A DNA stretch of 64,000 nt from an uncultured Halocynthiibacter sp. Lineage in GTDB: Bacteria > Pseudomonadota > Alphaproteobacteria > Rhodobacterales > Rhodobacteraceae. The stretch covers positions 682,001 through 746,000 of the forward strand of contig CANNCD010000001.1 of the NCBI GenBank assembly GCA_947503035.1, read 5' to 3'. Each line of letters opens with the position of its first letter. Within the stretch, counting starts at the first letter, position 1. This document shows positions 18,568 to 27,586 of this stretch, one piece after another. The translations under genes and the position numbers were made by a program. The notes under the pieces were generated by a model, which did not search any database, had not been told where the DNA came from, and was given only the letters and a program-made list of their open reading frames with translations.

Positions 18568-18616
18568 ATTCATCATCTTTATGACCAATATGAATTTGCC
18601 TAATATTCACGAATAT
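18568..18616. promoter_or_regulatory. AT-rich palindromes upstream of split methionine synthase locus 1
   Basis: Upstream of the homocysteine methyltransferase gene lie ATTCAT (18568-18573) with ATGAAT (18590-18595), and ATATTC-AC-GAATAT (18603-18616). A similar ATTCAT-N7-ATGAAT pair (50700-50718) precedes the second methionine locus. They are candidates for a shared operator; no cobalamin, SAM or SAH riboswitch was recognised here. Confidence 0.35.
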
Positions 18617-18662
18617 GTCATTCCGCCCCGAAACGCGCGGACATGTGCATGTGAATGAAAGA

Positions 18663-19688
18663 ATGACGATGACAAACGCTCTCTCAGAACTGTTGGCCGA
18701 AAAGAAGTGGCTTTTGACGGACGGTGCGACCGGCACCAACCTGTTTAACATGGGCCTGTCATCGGGTGATGCACCTGAGTTGTGGAACGTGGACGAACCC
18801 GCGAAAATCAAGGCGCTGTACAAGGGGTCCGTTGATGCGGGGTCTGACCTGTTCCTGACCAACACATTCGGCGGCAACGCGTCCCGTTTGAAATTGCATG
18901 ACGCGCAGAACCGTGTGCGTGAATTGAACATCGCCGCCTCTGAAATCGGTCGCGAAGTGGCCGACACCGCAGGCCGCAAGGTTGTGGTTGCGGGTTCCGT
19001 TGGCCCGACCGGCGACATCATGGTTCCGATGGGTCCCCTAACCCACGAAGCCGCCGTTGAGATGTTCCACGAACAGGCCGAAGCGTTGAAAGACGGTGGC
19101 TGTGACGTGTTGTGGGTGGAAACGATTTCATCCCCTGACGAATTCCGCGCCGCCGCAGAAGCATTTAAATTGGCCGATATGCCATGGGCCGGGACCATGT
19201 CCTTTGACACGGCAGGCCGCACCATGATGGGCGTGACCAGCACCGAGATGGTCTCCATCGTCGACAAGATCGAAAACGCCCCCGTCGCCTTTGGTGCGAA
19301 CTGTGGTGTGGGCGCATCTGATATTTTGCGCACGGTTTTGGGTTTCTCCAGCACCGGCACGCAAACGCCGATCATTTCCAAGGGCAACGCCGGCATTCCG
19401 AAATATGTCGACGGCGCGATCCTGTATGATGGCACACCGGAATTGATGGCGGATTACGCCCGTCTGGCCGCAGACAGTGGTGCGACGATCATCGGCGGCT
19501 GTTGCGGCACGACACCAGAACATCTTCGGGCGATGCGCGAAGCCTTGGACAGCCACACATCCGTGTCGCGCCCATCCTTGGATCAGGTCGCCGAGGCACT
19601 TGGCGGGTTCTCATCCCCGTCTGACGGCACCGACGGCAAGGGCCCCGTGTCCGACCGGTCCACCCGCCGCCGCCGCCGCAGCGCATAA
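18663..19688 (+). CDS. homocysteine S-methyltransferase domain protein (split MetH)
   Basis: This 341-residue protein corresponds to the N-terminal homocysteine-binding domain of MetH. The zinc ligands are visible: the cysteine in FGANCGVG and the paired cysteines in GGCCGTTPEHL. 'LTDGATGTNL' near the start is also typical. It would transfer the methyl group from methylcobalamin on the protein encoded at 19828 to homocysteine, giving methionine. There is no cobalamin or folate domain in this chain. The last residues are STRRRRRSA, a basic tail shared with two other proteins of the pathway at 53084 and 55211. The start at 18663 or 18669 is supported by an upstream GAAAGA; public annotations may call the family betaine-homocysteine methyltransferase. 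Confidence 0.9.
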   Translation: MTMTNALSELLAEKKWLLTDGATGTNLFNMGLSSGDAPELWNVDEPAKIKALYKGSVDAGSDLFLTNTFGGNASRLKLHDAQNRVRELNIAASEIGREVADTAGRKVVVAGSVGPTGDIMVPMGPLTHEAAVEMFHEQAEALKDGGCDVLWVETISSPDEFRAAAEAFKLADMPWAGTMSFDTAGRTMMGVTSTEMVSIVDKIENAPVAFGANCGVGASDILRTVLGFSSTGTQTPIISKGNAGIPKYVDGAILYDGTPELMADYARLAADSGATIIGGCCGTTPEHLRAMREALDSHTSVSRPSLDQVAEALGGFSSPSDGTDGKGPVSDRSTRRRRRSA

Positions 19689-19827
19689 TCATTTCGGGTC
19701 GCCACTGGCGGCCCATCCACCCAATCATGTCGCAACACGTCGGGCGCATGTCGCAAATCCCCGCGAAACCCCGACAAAATGACGTCAAATAGGCCCTAAT
19801 AGGCATCTGTACCCAAAGGACAGGATC

Positions 19828-20526
19828 ATGGCAGACGAAGACGATATCATCCTATCTGAACTGAACGACGAAGAACTCACGCAGCAAATGCAGGACGACC
19901 TGTATGACGGCATGAAGGAAGAGGTCGAAGAAGGCACCAACATTCTGTTGGAACGCGGCTGGACCCCTTATGACATCCTGACCAAGGCCTTGGTTGCGGG
20001 CATGACCATCGTGGGCAACGATTTCCGCGACGGCATTCTGTTCGTCCCCGAGGTGCTTTTGTCCGCCGGTGCAATGAAGGGTGGCATGAACATCCTGAAA
20101 CCATTGTTGGTGGAAACCGGCGCGCCACGTATGGGCAAAATGGTCATCGGCACCGTTAAGGGTGACATCCACGATATCGGCAAGAACCTTGTGGGTATGA
20201 TGATGGAGGGCGCCGGTTTTGAGATCATCGATCTTGGCATCAACAACCCTGCCGAAGATTACATCGGTGCGTTGAAATCCGAAGGCGCGGATATTCTTGG
20301 GATGTCAGCCCTTTTGACAACCACAATGCCCTATATGAAGACCGTGATCGATCAGCTGGTCGAAGACGGCATTCGCGATGACTATATCGTTTTGGTTGGC
20401 GGTGCCCCGCTGAACGAAGAATTCGGCAAGGCCATTGGCGCCGACGCATACTGTCGTGATGCGGCTGTGGCTGTTGAAACCGCCAAGGAAATGATGCTGC
20501 GTAAACATAACGCGGCCAACGCCTAA
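19828..20526 (+). CDS. cobalamin-binding protein (split MetH B12 domain)
   Basis: A 232-residue corrinoid protein. A helical cap domain (about 10-95) with the pattern 'ALVAGMTIVGNDFRDGILFVPEVLLSAGAMK' precedes the Rossmann-like B12 domain with the base-off motif DIHDIG (113-118), whose His115 ligates cobalt, plus GMSALLTTTM and GGAPL. It is the methyl carrier between methyltetrahydrofolate and homocysteine. AAAGGACAGG lies upstream as ribosome binding site. It lies 139 bases after the homocysteine-domain gene and four bases before the DUF1638 gene, so it is in one transcription unit with at least the latter. Unlike the other components it has no arginine tail. Confidence 0.93.
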   Translation: MADEDDIILSELNDEELTQQMQDDLYDGMKEEVEEGTNILLERGWTPYDILTKALVAGMTIVGNDFRDGILFVPEVLLSAGAMKGGMNILKPLLVETGAPRMGKMVIGTVKGDIHDIGKNLVGMMMEGAGFEIIDLGINNPAEDYIGALKSEGADILGMSALLTTTMPYMKTVIDQLVEDGIRDDYIVLVGGAPLNEEFGKAIGADAYCRDAAVAVETAKEMMLRKHNAANA

Positions 20527-20529
20527 AAC

Positions 20530-21165
20530 ATGTCTGATCTATCGGATCATGATCTTACGGAAAACGGCCTGTCCCACACTGGGGCGGGCCGTATTTTGTT
20601 GATCGCCTGCGGGGCCTTGGCGCGCGAAATCCTAGACCTGATTGCGGTAAACAAATGGGATCACATGACCCTGACCTGTTTGCCCGCGAACCTGCACCTG
20701 TACCCCGAGAAAATCACCGGCGCCGTTGCCGATGCCGTCGCCAAACACCGCGATGATTACGATGATATCTTTGTGGTCTACGCGGATTGCGGTACAGGTG
20801 GTCAATTGTTCGATAAGTGCAAGGAACTGGGTGTAGCCATGGTGTCTGGCCCCCATTGTTATTCGTTTTTCGAAGGCAATGATCGGTTCGCCGAACTGTC
20901 AGAAACCGAATTTACCGCCTTTTACCTGACCGATTTTCTGGTGCGCCAGTTCGACGCCTTTGTCTGGAAGCCCATGGGTTTGGACAAACACCCCGACCTT
21001 CGTGACATGTATTTCGGCAACTACACGAAACTGGTTTATCAGGCGCAAACCGATGATCCGGCCCTTACGGAAAAGGCGCGGGACTGTGCCGCGCGCCTTG
21101 GTCTTGCGTTTGAACGCCGGTTCACCGGCTATGGCGATCTGACGACGGCTTTGGCGGCGATTTAA
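20530..21165 (+). CDS. DUF1638 protein linked to corrinoid methyl transfer
   Basis: A 211-residue protein with the DUF1638 pattern: 'LLIACGALAREIL', 'VVYADCGTGG' and 'HCYSFF'. Several conserved cysteines could bind metal or act in redox chemistry. The family is often encoded next to corrinoid proteins and methyltransferases in methylotrophic and marine bacteria; its biochemical role is not established to my knowledge. It starts four bases after the cobalamin-protein stop, which argues for a direct role in that system, such as corrinoid maturation or reactivation (inference). Confidence 0.85.
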   Translation: MSDLSDHDLTENGLSHTGAGRILLIACGALAREILDLIAVNKWDHMTLTCLPANLHLYPEKITGAVADAVAKHRDDYDDIFVVYADCGTGGQLFDKCKELGVAMVSGPHCYSFFEGNDRFAELSETEFTAFYLTDFLVRQFDAFVWKPMGLDKHPDLRDMYFGNYTKLVYQAQTDDPALTEKARDCAARLGLAFERRFTGYGDLTTALAAI

Positions 21166-21572
21166 ACCGCAGCAGCCGCCGTTTCGCGAATGCGTTGCAC
21201 CATGGCGCGCACCCCGTTGGATCGTTGCGCCGACAGGTGGTCATCCAGACCCAGACGGGCCAATTCAGCGGGCGCATCGACGGCGGCCACATCGGCAACC
21301 GCAACCCCATCATAGAGCGCATGCAGAACCGCGATCAGGCCGCTCACGATCATCGCGTCCGAGCCGCCCTTGAACCGGTACACACCGTCGGCGATCATCG
21401 GGTGGATCCACACTTGGCTGGCACAACCGTCAACCTTGGTCGCGGGCACCTGAAACGCGGGGTCCAGCGGCGCCATGCCCTGCCCCATTTCGATCACATG
21501 GCGATAGCGGTCTTCCCAGTCGTCCAGAAATTCAAATGTCTCTACAATCTCTTCAAAGGCTTCGGTGGCCAT
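21162..21572 (-). CDS. sufE: SufE sulfur acceptor
   Basis: SufE accepts persulfide sulfur from the cysteine desulfurase SufS and passes it to the SufBCD scaffold for Fe-S cluster assembly. The 136-residue product has the acceptor Cys50 in KVDGCASQVW, preceded by the typical FEFLDDWEDRYRHVIEMG helix. The start at 21572 has a GGAG site upstream; a longer frame to 21656 begins without family similarity. It is convergent with DUF1638 and overlaps its last four bases. The suf operon itself is not nearby. Confidence 0.93.
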   Translation of the reverse strand: MATEAFEEIVETFEFLDDWEDRYRHVIEMGQGMAPLDPAFQVPATKVDGCASQVWIHPMIADGVYRFKGGSDAMIVSGLIAVLHALYDGVAVADVAAVDAPAELARLGLDDHLSAQRSNGVRAMVQRIRETAAAAV

Positions 21573-21717
21573 GGGCGTGTCTCCTGTGTTGATCCCCATG
21601 TAATGCCCCGCGCGCGAAACGTCTAGGGCGCGTAAACCCGCCACCGGTGCAACCATTGCTTTTCAATCACGCGACGGTGGGCTATCCATAGGCAACAGTT
21701 CCGTTATGAGGCCCAAT

Positions 21718-22206
21718 ATGACCCGTTCTTCCGTGACCATCGCCGCCGCTCTTGTTGGCTGTTTGACGCTTTCGGCCTGTGGCGGCAGCTCCCCAAGCGC
21801 GAGCGGTTTGAACCCGTTTGGCTGGTTCAAAAAGGATGGCGAAACCACGGAAACACGTCCGGTTCGCGAACAGACCCTGACCCCACGCAAGGGATTTACC
21901 AATTACGTCGACCCACGCGGTTTGATTTCCGAGGTCCTGACCATCGCCATTGATCGCACGCCAGATGGCGCGATCCTTCGGGCGACGGGGCGCACCGGTG
22001 CCACCGGATATTATGACGCCGATCTGGTGCGCGTGGCCGCCGGCGACAACACATTCACCTATGATTTCCGCGTGCGTCGGAGCGAAGGCACGTCCGTCGA
22101 GGGCCAAGTCATCCACGCCGCCACCGAATTGACCGCCGCCGAATACGCATGGGTGCGGCGCGTGATTGTCCGTGGCGCCGATGGCTCGCGTACCGCAGGA
22201 CGATAA
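21718..22206 (+). CDS. predicted lipoprotein
   Basis: A 162-residue protein with a lipoprotein signal peptide: charged start MTRSS, hydrophobic core and lipobox LSAC followed by GGSSPSASG. The mature part is probably a small beta-rich domain ending in 'AAEYAWVRRVIVRGADGSR'. It should be anchored in the outer membrane or inner leaflet on the periplasmic side. In-frame ATG at 21706 is an alternative start. Function unknown; it is alone between sufE and convergent minus-strand genes. Confidence 0.75.
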   Translation: MTRSSVTIAAALVGCLTLSACGGSSPSASGLNPFGWFKKDGETTETRPVREQTLTPRKGFTNYVDPRGLISEVLTIAIDRTPDGAILRATGRTGATGYYDADLVRVAAGDNTFTYDFRVRRSEGTSVEGQVIHAATELTAAEYAWVRRVIVRGADGSRTAGR

Positions 22207-22223
22207 CATTTACTGGCGGTTGA

Positions 22224-22664
22224 TCAGAAATCGCCGACGTCACATTGCAGACAGGTTATGCCGTTGCGACGCCACATATCGACGACCTGTTGGCGGTCAT
22301 CGACAACGAATTCAATCTGCTTGCCCTCGGCCAATAACATGTCGCAGATGTCTTGTTTTACCAGATAATCGGCGCGGTGGTCGTGGGATTTGCGCATGAT
22401 CAGCCGATCAAACGGCAGGTCGTTCCAGACGAACCAACGCTCTGTAATGTCACGGAAATCTTCGTTGCGCCCCGATACCACGATCACGTCATAATCCGGT
22501 GTGGCCCACAGGGTCCGATACAACGACACAATCGGCGCGTTCAGGGTATCATCCCCCATCGCGGCGTTAAACGCGGCCCAGTTCGGACGGTCGCCATCCA
22601 ACATGGGCCGACGATGTTCAATATCGGCGAGCGTCCCGTCGATATCAAACACAACGGTTTTCAT
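22224..22664 (-). CDS. HAD-family phosphatase similar to polynucleotide kinase 3'-phosphatase domain
   Basis: A 146-residue HAD phosphatase. Motif I is VVFDIDGTLAD (nucleophile Asp7), motif II VVSGRNE and motif IV EFVVDDR. The layout, including 'HRADYLVKQDI', resembles the C-terminal 3'-phosphatase domain of T4 polynucleotide kinase, without the kinase domain. It could repair 3'-phosphate ends or act on small molecules. It lies three bases downstream of rnd, so RNase D and this phosphatase are probably cotranscribed, which fits an RNA-end-processing role (inference). Confidence 0.8.
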   Translation of the reverse strand: MKTVVFDIDGTLADIEHRRPMLDGDRPNWAAFNAAMGDDTLNAPIVSLYRTLWATPDYDVIVVSGRNEDFRDITERWFVWNDLPFDRLIMRKSHDHRADYLVKQDICDMLLAEGKQIEFVVDDRQQVVDMWRRNGITCLQCDVGDF

Positions 22665-22667
22665 GGG

Positions 22668-23825
22668 TTACAGGTTGATGATCTTGACGCTGCTGCCCTT
22701 GGCGGCCAGCGCGATTTGGCCGGCACACAGACGGATCGCATCGTTCCCGAACACCTCACGGCGCCAACCGGACAATGCGCGCACATCCCGTTCACCTGCC
22801 GCGATTTCATCAAGCTCGGACGTGGTCGCGATCAGTTTTTGTGCCACATCGGTGCCCTCGGATTTCGCCTTAAGCAACACACGCAGCAAATCGGCCAAGG
22901 CGGGGTTCACCTGCAATTTCTCACGGGATTTGTCGACCTTGGGGTGTTTGTCGGCGGGCATGGCCTCGGCGCGGGCAAGCGCGGCCAGAATACCGTCAGC
23001 GATGTCGCCCTTGCGGGCCTCGCGCAGTAACAGACGGGACCGTCCCAGATCCTTGTGATTTTTCGGCTTGGTTGATGCCAATTCCACCAGCGCGTCGTCT
23101 TTGAAAATACGGTTGCGCGGGATGTTGCGGCTTTGGGCGGTTGCCTCGCGGAAGGCCGCGAGCTCCTTGACAGCCGCCAAGAATTTACCGGATGTGGTGC
23201 GGGTTTTTACCCGTTTCCACGCGTTTTCCGGCTCAACAATATAGGTGTCAGGCGACAGCAACACGGTCAGTTCTTCTTCGACCCACTTGTCGCGCCCGTC
23301 CTTTTTCAATTCCTTGGCAAGGAATTCATAGACGACGCGCAAATGCGTCACATCCGCAAGCGCGTATGTCTTTTGGGCGTCGGTCAATGGGCGGCGGGAC
23401 CAGTCGGTGAAACGGGAGGATTTGTCGACGCTGGCCTTGGCGACCTTGCGGACCAAGGTTTCGTATCCAACCTGTTCGCCAAATCCACAGACCATCGCGG
23501 CAACCTGTGTGTCGAACAACGGCTTGGGGAACACTTTGCCTTCGACAAAGAAAATTTCCAAATCTTGACGTGCAGCGTGGAAAACTTTGACGACGCTTTC
23601 GTCGCGGAACAGATCATAAAGCGGTTCAAGCGACAGACCATCCACCAACGGATCAACAAGAACGGCGTTGTCATCATCGGTGCCAGGCATCGCCAATTGC
23701 ACAAGACAGAGCTTTGAGTAATAGGTGCGCTCGCGCAAAAACTCAGTATCTACAGTGACATAGGGATGTGTTGCGGCCTCGGTACAGAAATCTGCCAGCT
23801 CAGCGGTCGTCGTGATTGTTCTCAT
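22668..23825 (-). CDS. rnd: ribonuclease D
   Basis: RNase D is a 3'-5' exoribonuclease that matures tRNA and other stable RNA 3' ends. The 385-residue product has the DEDD exonuclease domain starting VTVDTEFLRERTYY (Asp26, Glu28), followed by two HRDC domains in the C-terminal half ('AAVKELAAFREATAQSRNIPRNRIFKDD' region onward). It is upstream of the HAD phosphatase gene with a three-base gap. Confidence 0.94.
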   Translation of the reverse strand: MRTITTTAELADFCTEAATHPYVTVDTEFLRERTYYSKLCLVQLAMPGTDDDNAVLVDPLVDGLSLEPLYDLFRDESVVKVFHAARQDLEIFFVEGKVFPKPLFDTQVAAMVCGFGEQVGYETLVRKVAKASVDKSSRFTDWSRRPLTDAQKTYALADVTHLRVVYEFLAKELKKDGRDKWVEEELTVLLSPDTYIVEPENAWKRVKTRTTSGKFLAAVKELAAFREATAQSRNIPRNRIFKDDALVELASTKPKNHKDLGRSRLLLREARKGDIADGILAALARAEAMPADKHPKVDKSREKLQVNPALADLLRVLLKAKSEGTDVAQKLIATTSELDEIAAGERDVRALSGWRREVFGNDAIRLCAGQIALAAKGSSVKIINL

Positions 23826-23888
23826 AATTCGCCGTCTTGTGATGCTATGCCCCCAGTTGTAGGGGCAATTCGCAGGAATGAAAAGCGA

Positions 23889-24482
23889 TCAGCCGATTTT
23901 AATCGGAGTCCGGTCGCCAACGGCGTACTGACGCAGCACCGCAGGATAGAGTTTGTGTTCCTCGATCAGGATACGCGCGGCCAATGTATCGGCGGTGTCA
24001 CCGTCCAAAATTGGCACCTCGGCCTGTCCCAAAATGGGTCCGGCGTCCAGTTCGGCGGTCACCTCGTGGACCGTACAGCCGGCGGTTTTATCGCCCGCCT
24101 CAATCGCACGGTTATAGGTGTTGAGCCCCTGATATTTCGGAAGCAGCGACGGGTGAATGTTCAACATCCGACCGCCCCATTTCGCCGTGAAATCCGCCGT
24201 AAGGATGCGCATGAACCCCGCCAGACAGATCATGTCCAAATCGACCGCATCCAGATGCACATTCATCGCGGCCTCAAATGCGGCGCGATCCTTGCCGAAT
24301 TGACGGTGATCAACGGCGGCGGTTTCGACGCCCAGATCACGTGCCTTGGCCAGACCGGAACAGTCGGGATTATTGGACAACACCAACACGGGGCGCGCGG
24401 GGTGATCGCCTGTCATGGATTTGACAAGCGACACCATATTCGAGCCACCACCGGAAATCAGGATCGCGACGCGTTTGGTCAT
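23889..24482 (-). CDS. purN: phosphoribosylglycinamide formyltransferase
   Basis: PurN transfers a formyl group from 10-formyltetrahydrofolate to GAR in purine synthesis. At 197 residues it has family length; landmarks are 'LISGGGSNM' at the phosphate loop, 'LAGFMRIL' and the catalytic Asn/His/Asp set around NIHPSLLPKYQGL and 'GCTVHEVTAELDAGPI'. Its start overlaps the last base of the purM stop, so the two are translationally coupled. Confidence 0.96.
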   Translation of the reverse strand: MTKRVAILISGGGSNMVSLVKSMTGDHPARPVLVLSNNPDCSGLAKARDLGVETAAVDHRQFGKDRAAFEAAMNVHLDAVDLDMICLAGFMRILTADFTAKWGGRMLNIHPSLLPKYQGLNTYNRAIEAGDKTAGCTVHEVTAELDAGPILGQAEVPILDGDTADTLAARILIEEHKLYPAVLRQYAVGDRTPIKIG

Positions 24483-25528
24483 TACAGAAGAGACCCAGTA
24501 TAGGAGACGCCCTCGCCCTTGGTCACGGTGCCCATGCGATAAACGGTTTCGCCTTCGGCCTCAAGCAACGCGATTGTGTCGTCGGCGGTTGCCGCGTCCA
24601 CGGCCAACATCATGCCAACACCGGCGTTGAAGGTCTTCAACAGCTCGCTTTCGGCCATGCCAGCGGTTGTCGCAAGCCATTTAAACACAGGTGGCAGTTC
24701 CCAGCTGTTCAGGTCGATCTCGGCGCCCAAACCCTCTGGCAGAACGCGTGGAAGGTTCTCGGTCAGACCACCACCGGTGATGTGCGCAAGCGCGTGTGTG
24801 TTACCGGCACGAACGGCGGCCAGACACTGTTTCACGTACAGGCGGGTTGGGGCCAGCAAGGCCTCGCCCAAGGTGCCATCGCCAAATGGATTCGCATCCG
24901 CCCAGCCAAGACCAGACAGCTCAACCACCTTGCGCACCAAGGAATAGCCGTTGGAATGCACACCGTCAGACGCAAGGCCCAACAAAACGTCGCCCTCAAC
25001 AACACCCGCCGGAAGATCCGCGCCGCGCTCCATCGCACCCACCGCAAAACCGGCAAGGTCAAAGTCGCCTTCGGAATACATGCCAGGCATTTCGGCGGTT
25101 TCACCACCGATCAATGCGCAGCCAGACAATTCACAGCCCTTGGCGATCCCGTTGATGATCGCGGTTGCTTCGTCCAGATCCAATTTGCCAGTCGCGAAAT
25201 AGTCTAGGAAAAACAATGGCTCGGCGCCCTGACACACAAGGTCATTCACGCACATCGCAACCAGATCGATCCCGATTGTGTCCACGTTACCGGTGTCAAT
25301 CGCGATGCGAAGCTTGGTGCCAACACCATCGGTCGCCGCCACAAGGATCGGATCGGTATAACCCGCGCCCTTAAGATCAAACAACGCGCCAAAGCCACCA
25401 AGGCCAGCCATCACACCAGGGCGAGCGGTCTTTTTGGCGGCAGGTTTGATCCGGTCGATCAATGCGTTCCCCGCATCGATATCAACGCCTGCATCAGCGT
25501 AAGTCAGGCCGTTTTTACCAGTGGTCAT
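24482..25528 (-). CDS. purM: phosphoribosylformylglycinamidine cyclo-ligase
   Basis: AIR synthase closes the imidazole ring with ATP in purine synthesis. The 348-residue product starts at 25528 ([16 protein letters not shown]) behind GGAG. Signatures include 'GVGTKLRIA', '[12 protein letters not shown]' and '[16 protein letters not shown]'. It forms the operon purM-purN, the usual arrangement. A longer upstream frame to 25585 lacks family similarity. Confidence 0.96.
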   Translation of the reverse strand: MTTGKNGLTYADAGVDIDAGNALIDRIKPAAKKTARPGVMAGLGGFGALFDLKGAGYTDPILVAATDGVGTKLRIAIDTGNVDTIGIDLVAMCVNDLVCQGAEPLFFLDYFATGKLDLDEATAIINGIAKGCELSGCALIGGETAEMPGMYSEGDFDLAGFAVGAMERGADLPAGVVEGDVLLGLASDGVHSNGYSLVRKVVELSGLGWADANPFGDGTLGEALLAPTRLYVKQCLAAVRAGNTHALAHITGGGLTENLPRVLPEGLGAEIDLNSWELPPVFKWLATTAGMAESELLKTFNAGVGMMLAVDAATADDTIALLEAEGETVYRMGTVTKGEGVSYTGSLL

Positions 25529-25682
25529 GGCGGGTCTCCTTGGACGGGCTATAGGTTCGCGCCCGCATAACGCAGATAGGCCCAAAAGGAAAGTATCGAG
25601 GCGAAATTTTCCCGCGCACCGCGAACAATGGTTGATCCCACCGGTGTATCTGACAGAATGCAGCGATTGATAAGGACCGATT

Positions 25683-26894
25683 ATGACCGAAATTATTGCC
25701 GCGCTGAAACCCTATGACATGCTGTTGTCTTGCCTCTTGGCCTTGGGGGCCGTCATCGGAGCGCTGTTCTGTGCACGCTATGTGTTCGGAAAATGGAGCA
25801 CGATTATATTTCCCAACGCCGCACACCGCGCGACACATGCATCCGTGATGGGCCAAATCAACGCTTGGCATGATCGCACATTTACAGCTGGCCGGTTCAT
25901 CAAATCCGGTTCCCCAATGATCCGCACTGCGATCTACGCGTGGAGTTTCTTTATCCCGATTGCCGCGTGGGTTCTGTTCGGAGCAAGCGAATTCGGCAGC
26001 CCCATGCATGAGGTCAAACCACATCCGGTCTTCTGGCACCGCATTTTAAACCTGCTCTGCGCGATTGGTCTTGCGGTGGGGATGTATCAGCTTTTCATCC
26101 ACGACGATGACATAAAACATTGGAGCAAGGAAACGTTTGGCAAACTTGTCCCAGGTTCGCGGTTTTTGTCTTTTTTGCTATACGGCGTCTGCAATCTTGG
26201 CGTGGGCATCTGTGTGCTTGGCCCCTTATTCCTTCTTATGGGCGGGGCCATTGTGAACTTGGGCGATACAACAGGCCAAGTCGCGCCTATCACGCTCTAC
26301 TCTGTGGGGTTGGCGATTGCGCTTATCTTTCCTTTGCCAATCTTCTGGTTCCTCGCCATACCAGCTTGGACAAGCCCCCACCTCGCCGGAATCGACGGTC
26401 CTATGTTTCTGCTGATCCTGCCGGTGTTCTTGGAAATCGCGACGACCGTTTCGGTGAAATACACCAACCGTCACATCACAGGCGCCGCGGACCATATCAC
26501 GCGCCCAATGCAGGTGATTATGGCGGCGCTCCGACCAATTGGCGTTGGGTTTCTCTGCGTGATCGGGCTGTGGCTTGGGGTGCTATTATGTTTTCTTGGC
26601 CTCGACGCCGCTGTGCCACGGGTGATCCCGTTTGACGTGGCGCATTACCTGCGCGACATCGCCCAAGGCCAAGGTGAAGGGGCGTATTTGTTGGTTCTCG
26701 GCTCCATTCCGCCACTGGTCCCCGCGTTGCTCGTGGTATTTTCGGGGCTACTGGCGGTCATGAATGGGCAATCTGATGGGGCTGTTTCGACCGCTACATT
26801 GACCCTGTCCTTGGCTTATGTTCTCGTCACTACGGCGGTCGTGTTTGTCGCCCTCTATGGCGTATTGCTTGGGGTCGCCTTGGTTCTGTTGTAA
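25683..26894 (+). CDS. polytopic membrane protein of unknown function
   Basis: A 403-residue hydrophobic protein with about eight to nine predicted membrane helices, the first at about 12-32 and the last near 375-402, and a charged loop '[28 protein letters not shown]' after the first helix. No transporter or enzyme motif is recognised. It is divergent from purM and ends 64 bases before a tRNA gene. Host-like composition suggests it belongs to the core chromosome and not the island beyond. Confidence 0.7.
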   Translation: MTEIIAALKPYDMLLSCLLALGAVIGALFCARYVFGKWSTIIFPNAAHRATHASVMGQINAWHDRTFTAGRFIKSGSPMIRTAIYAWSFFIPIAAWVLFGASEFGSPMHEVKPHPVFWHRILNLLCAIGLAVGMYQLFIHDDDIKHWSKETFGKLVPGSRFLSFLLYGVCNLGVGICVLGPLFLLMGGAIVNLGDTTGQVAPITLYSVGLAIALIFPLPIFWFLAIPAWTSPHLAGIDGPMFLLILPVFLEIATTVSVKYTNRHITGAADHITRPMQVIMAALRPIGVGFLCVIGLWLGVLLCFLGLDAAVPRVIPFDVAHYLRDIAQGQGEGAYLLVLGSIPPLVPALLVVFSGLLAVMNGQSDGAVSTATLTLSLAYVLVTTAVVFVALYGVLLGVALVLL

Positions 26895-26958
26895 TGGACC
26901 AAATTCCGCGCATTCCACTTGACGCCCGCCTGTTGCTTGCATAATCAAACAGATAGGC

Positions 26959-27035
26959 GGGCCCGTAGCTCAGTTGGTTAGAGCAGAGCGCTCATAACGC
27001 TTTTGTCGTAGGTTCAAGTCCTACCGGGCCTACCA
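26959..27035 (+). tRNA. tRNA with CAT anticodon, probably tRNA-Ile2
   Basis: A complete 77-base cloverleaf with encoded CCA. The acceptor stem is GGGCCCG/CGGGCCT (G1-U72), the anticodon stem GAGCG/CGCTT and the loop CTCATAA gives anticodon CAT at 26993-26995. It lacks the initiator C1-A72 mismatch, so it is elongator tRNA-Met or the lysidine-modified tRNA-Ile2. The C4-G69 and C5-G68 pairs are those used by TilS to recognise tRNA-Ile2, which favours Ile2, but this is not decisive. Its 3' end is the presumed attachment site of the island that follows. Confidence 0.92.
27021..27035 (+). repeat. tRNA 3'-end attachment repeat (attL side)
   Basis: CTACCGGGCCTACCA, the last 15 bases of the tRNA, recurs with one mismatch at 36298-36312. 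Tyrosine recombinases commonly use the tRNA 3' end as crossover site and leave such a direct repeat at the far end. Confidence 0.6.
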
Positions 27036-27113
27036 CTCCGAATTTAACTCATTGATTTTGCGTGGTTTTCCTGATTCTGGGTAACCTATTCAAATCCGAA
27101 TACCTCGTTGTCA

Positions 27114-27290
27114 TTACCCTGAGCGCGCAACAGCGTTCGCACCCATGACCTTTTTATTTGCTTCTCTGATGTAATGGATCGCCATATTTTCAGAGCTGTC
27201 GTTAAGAAACGTCATCAAATCCGGAACCGTCGCCCCCGCTTAGGCAAGGTCAGCGCCACAAACCATCCCGTATTGGCCATATGCGCACCG
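27114..27290 (-). pseudogene. tyrosine recombinase (integrase) C-terminal relic
   Basis: Reading the minus strand gives DLA-stop-AGATVPDLMTFLNDSS then ENMAIHYIREANKKVMGANAVARSG before a stop at 27114-27116. The pattern 'AGAT..(L)M..L..SS...A..Y.REAN' matches the end of phage-type integrases, where the tyrosine nucleophile (HYIREAN) follows the helix. A stop codon at about 27241 and loss of everything upstream show it is non-functional. Its position next to the tRNA is the classical place for an island integrase. Confidence 0.7.
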
Positions 27291-27586
27291 ATATATGAAG
27301 TCTCCACGCTCGTGGCCACTACTATGTCGTGCAGTTCACGCGAACATAACTGATGCCTGTAAGTATGGGCCAAGATGGAAGTCTTCGGTTAGAGGTGATG
27401 GTTTAAGGTATCGTATTCAACTGGAGCTTTTCGACCTGATATACGACTATTCATTTAAGGTATCTGTTAACAAACACAAGTGTTGCATCATGAGTGTATA
27501 AAACTGCGAGCTAAAATCCCAATGATATGCTCCCTATTTTATAGCGAAGTTTAGGCTGACCCTAGCGACGTTCATGGAAGCCCAGC

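Noticed and set aside
18482-19435. 317-codon frame antisense to the homocysteine methyltransferase gene
   Set aside because: Opposite a well-supported gene with clear zinc motifs; no motif in the antisense product.
26959-27035. Initiator tRNA-fMet
   Set aside because: The CAT tRNA has a G1-U72 pair and lacks the three G-C pairs at the bottom of the anticodon stem; it is an elongator Met or Ile2 species.
27295-27501. 68-codon plus-strand frame beyond the integrase relic
   Set aside because: No ribosome binding site, no recognisable motif and located in decayed DNA; more likely chance.
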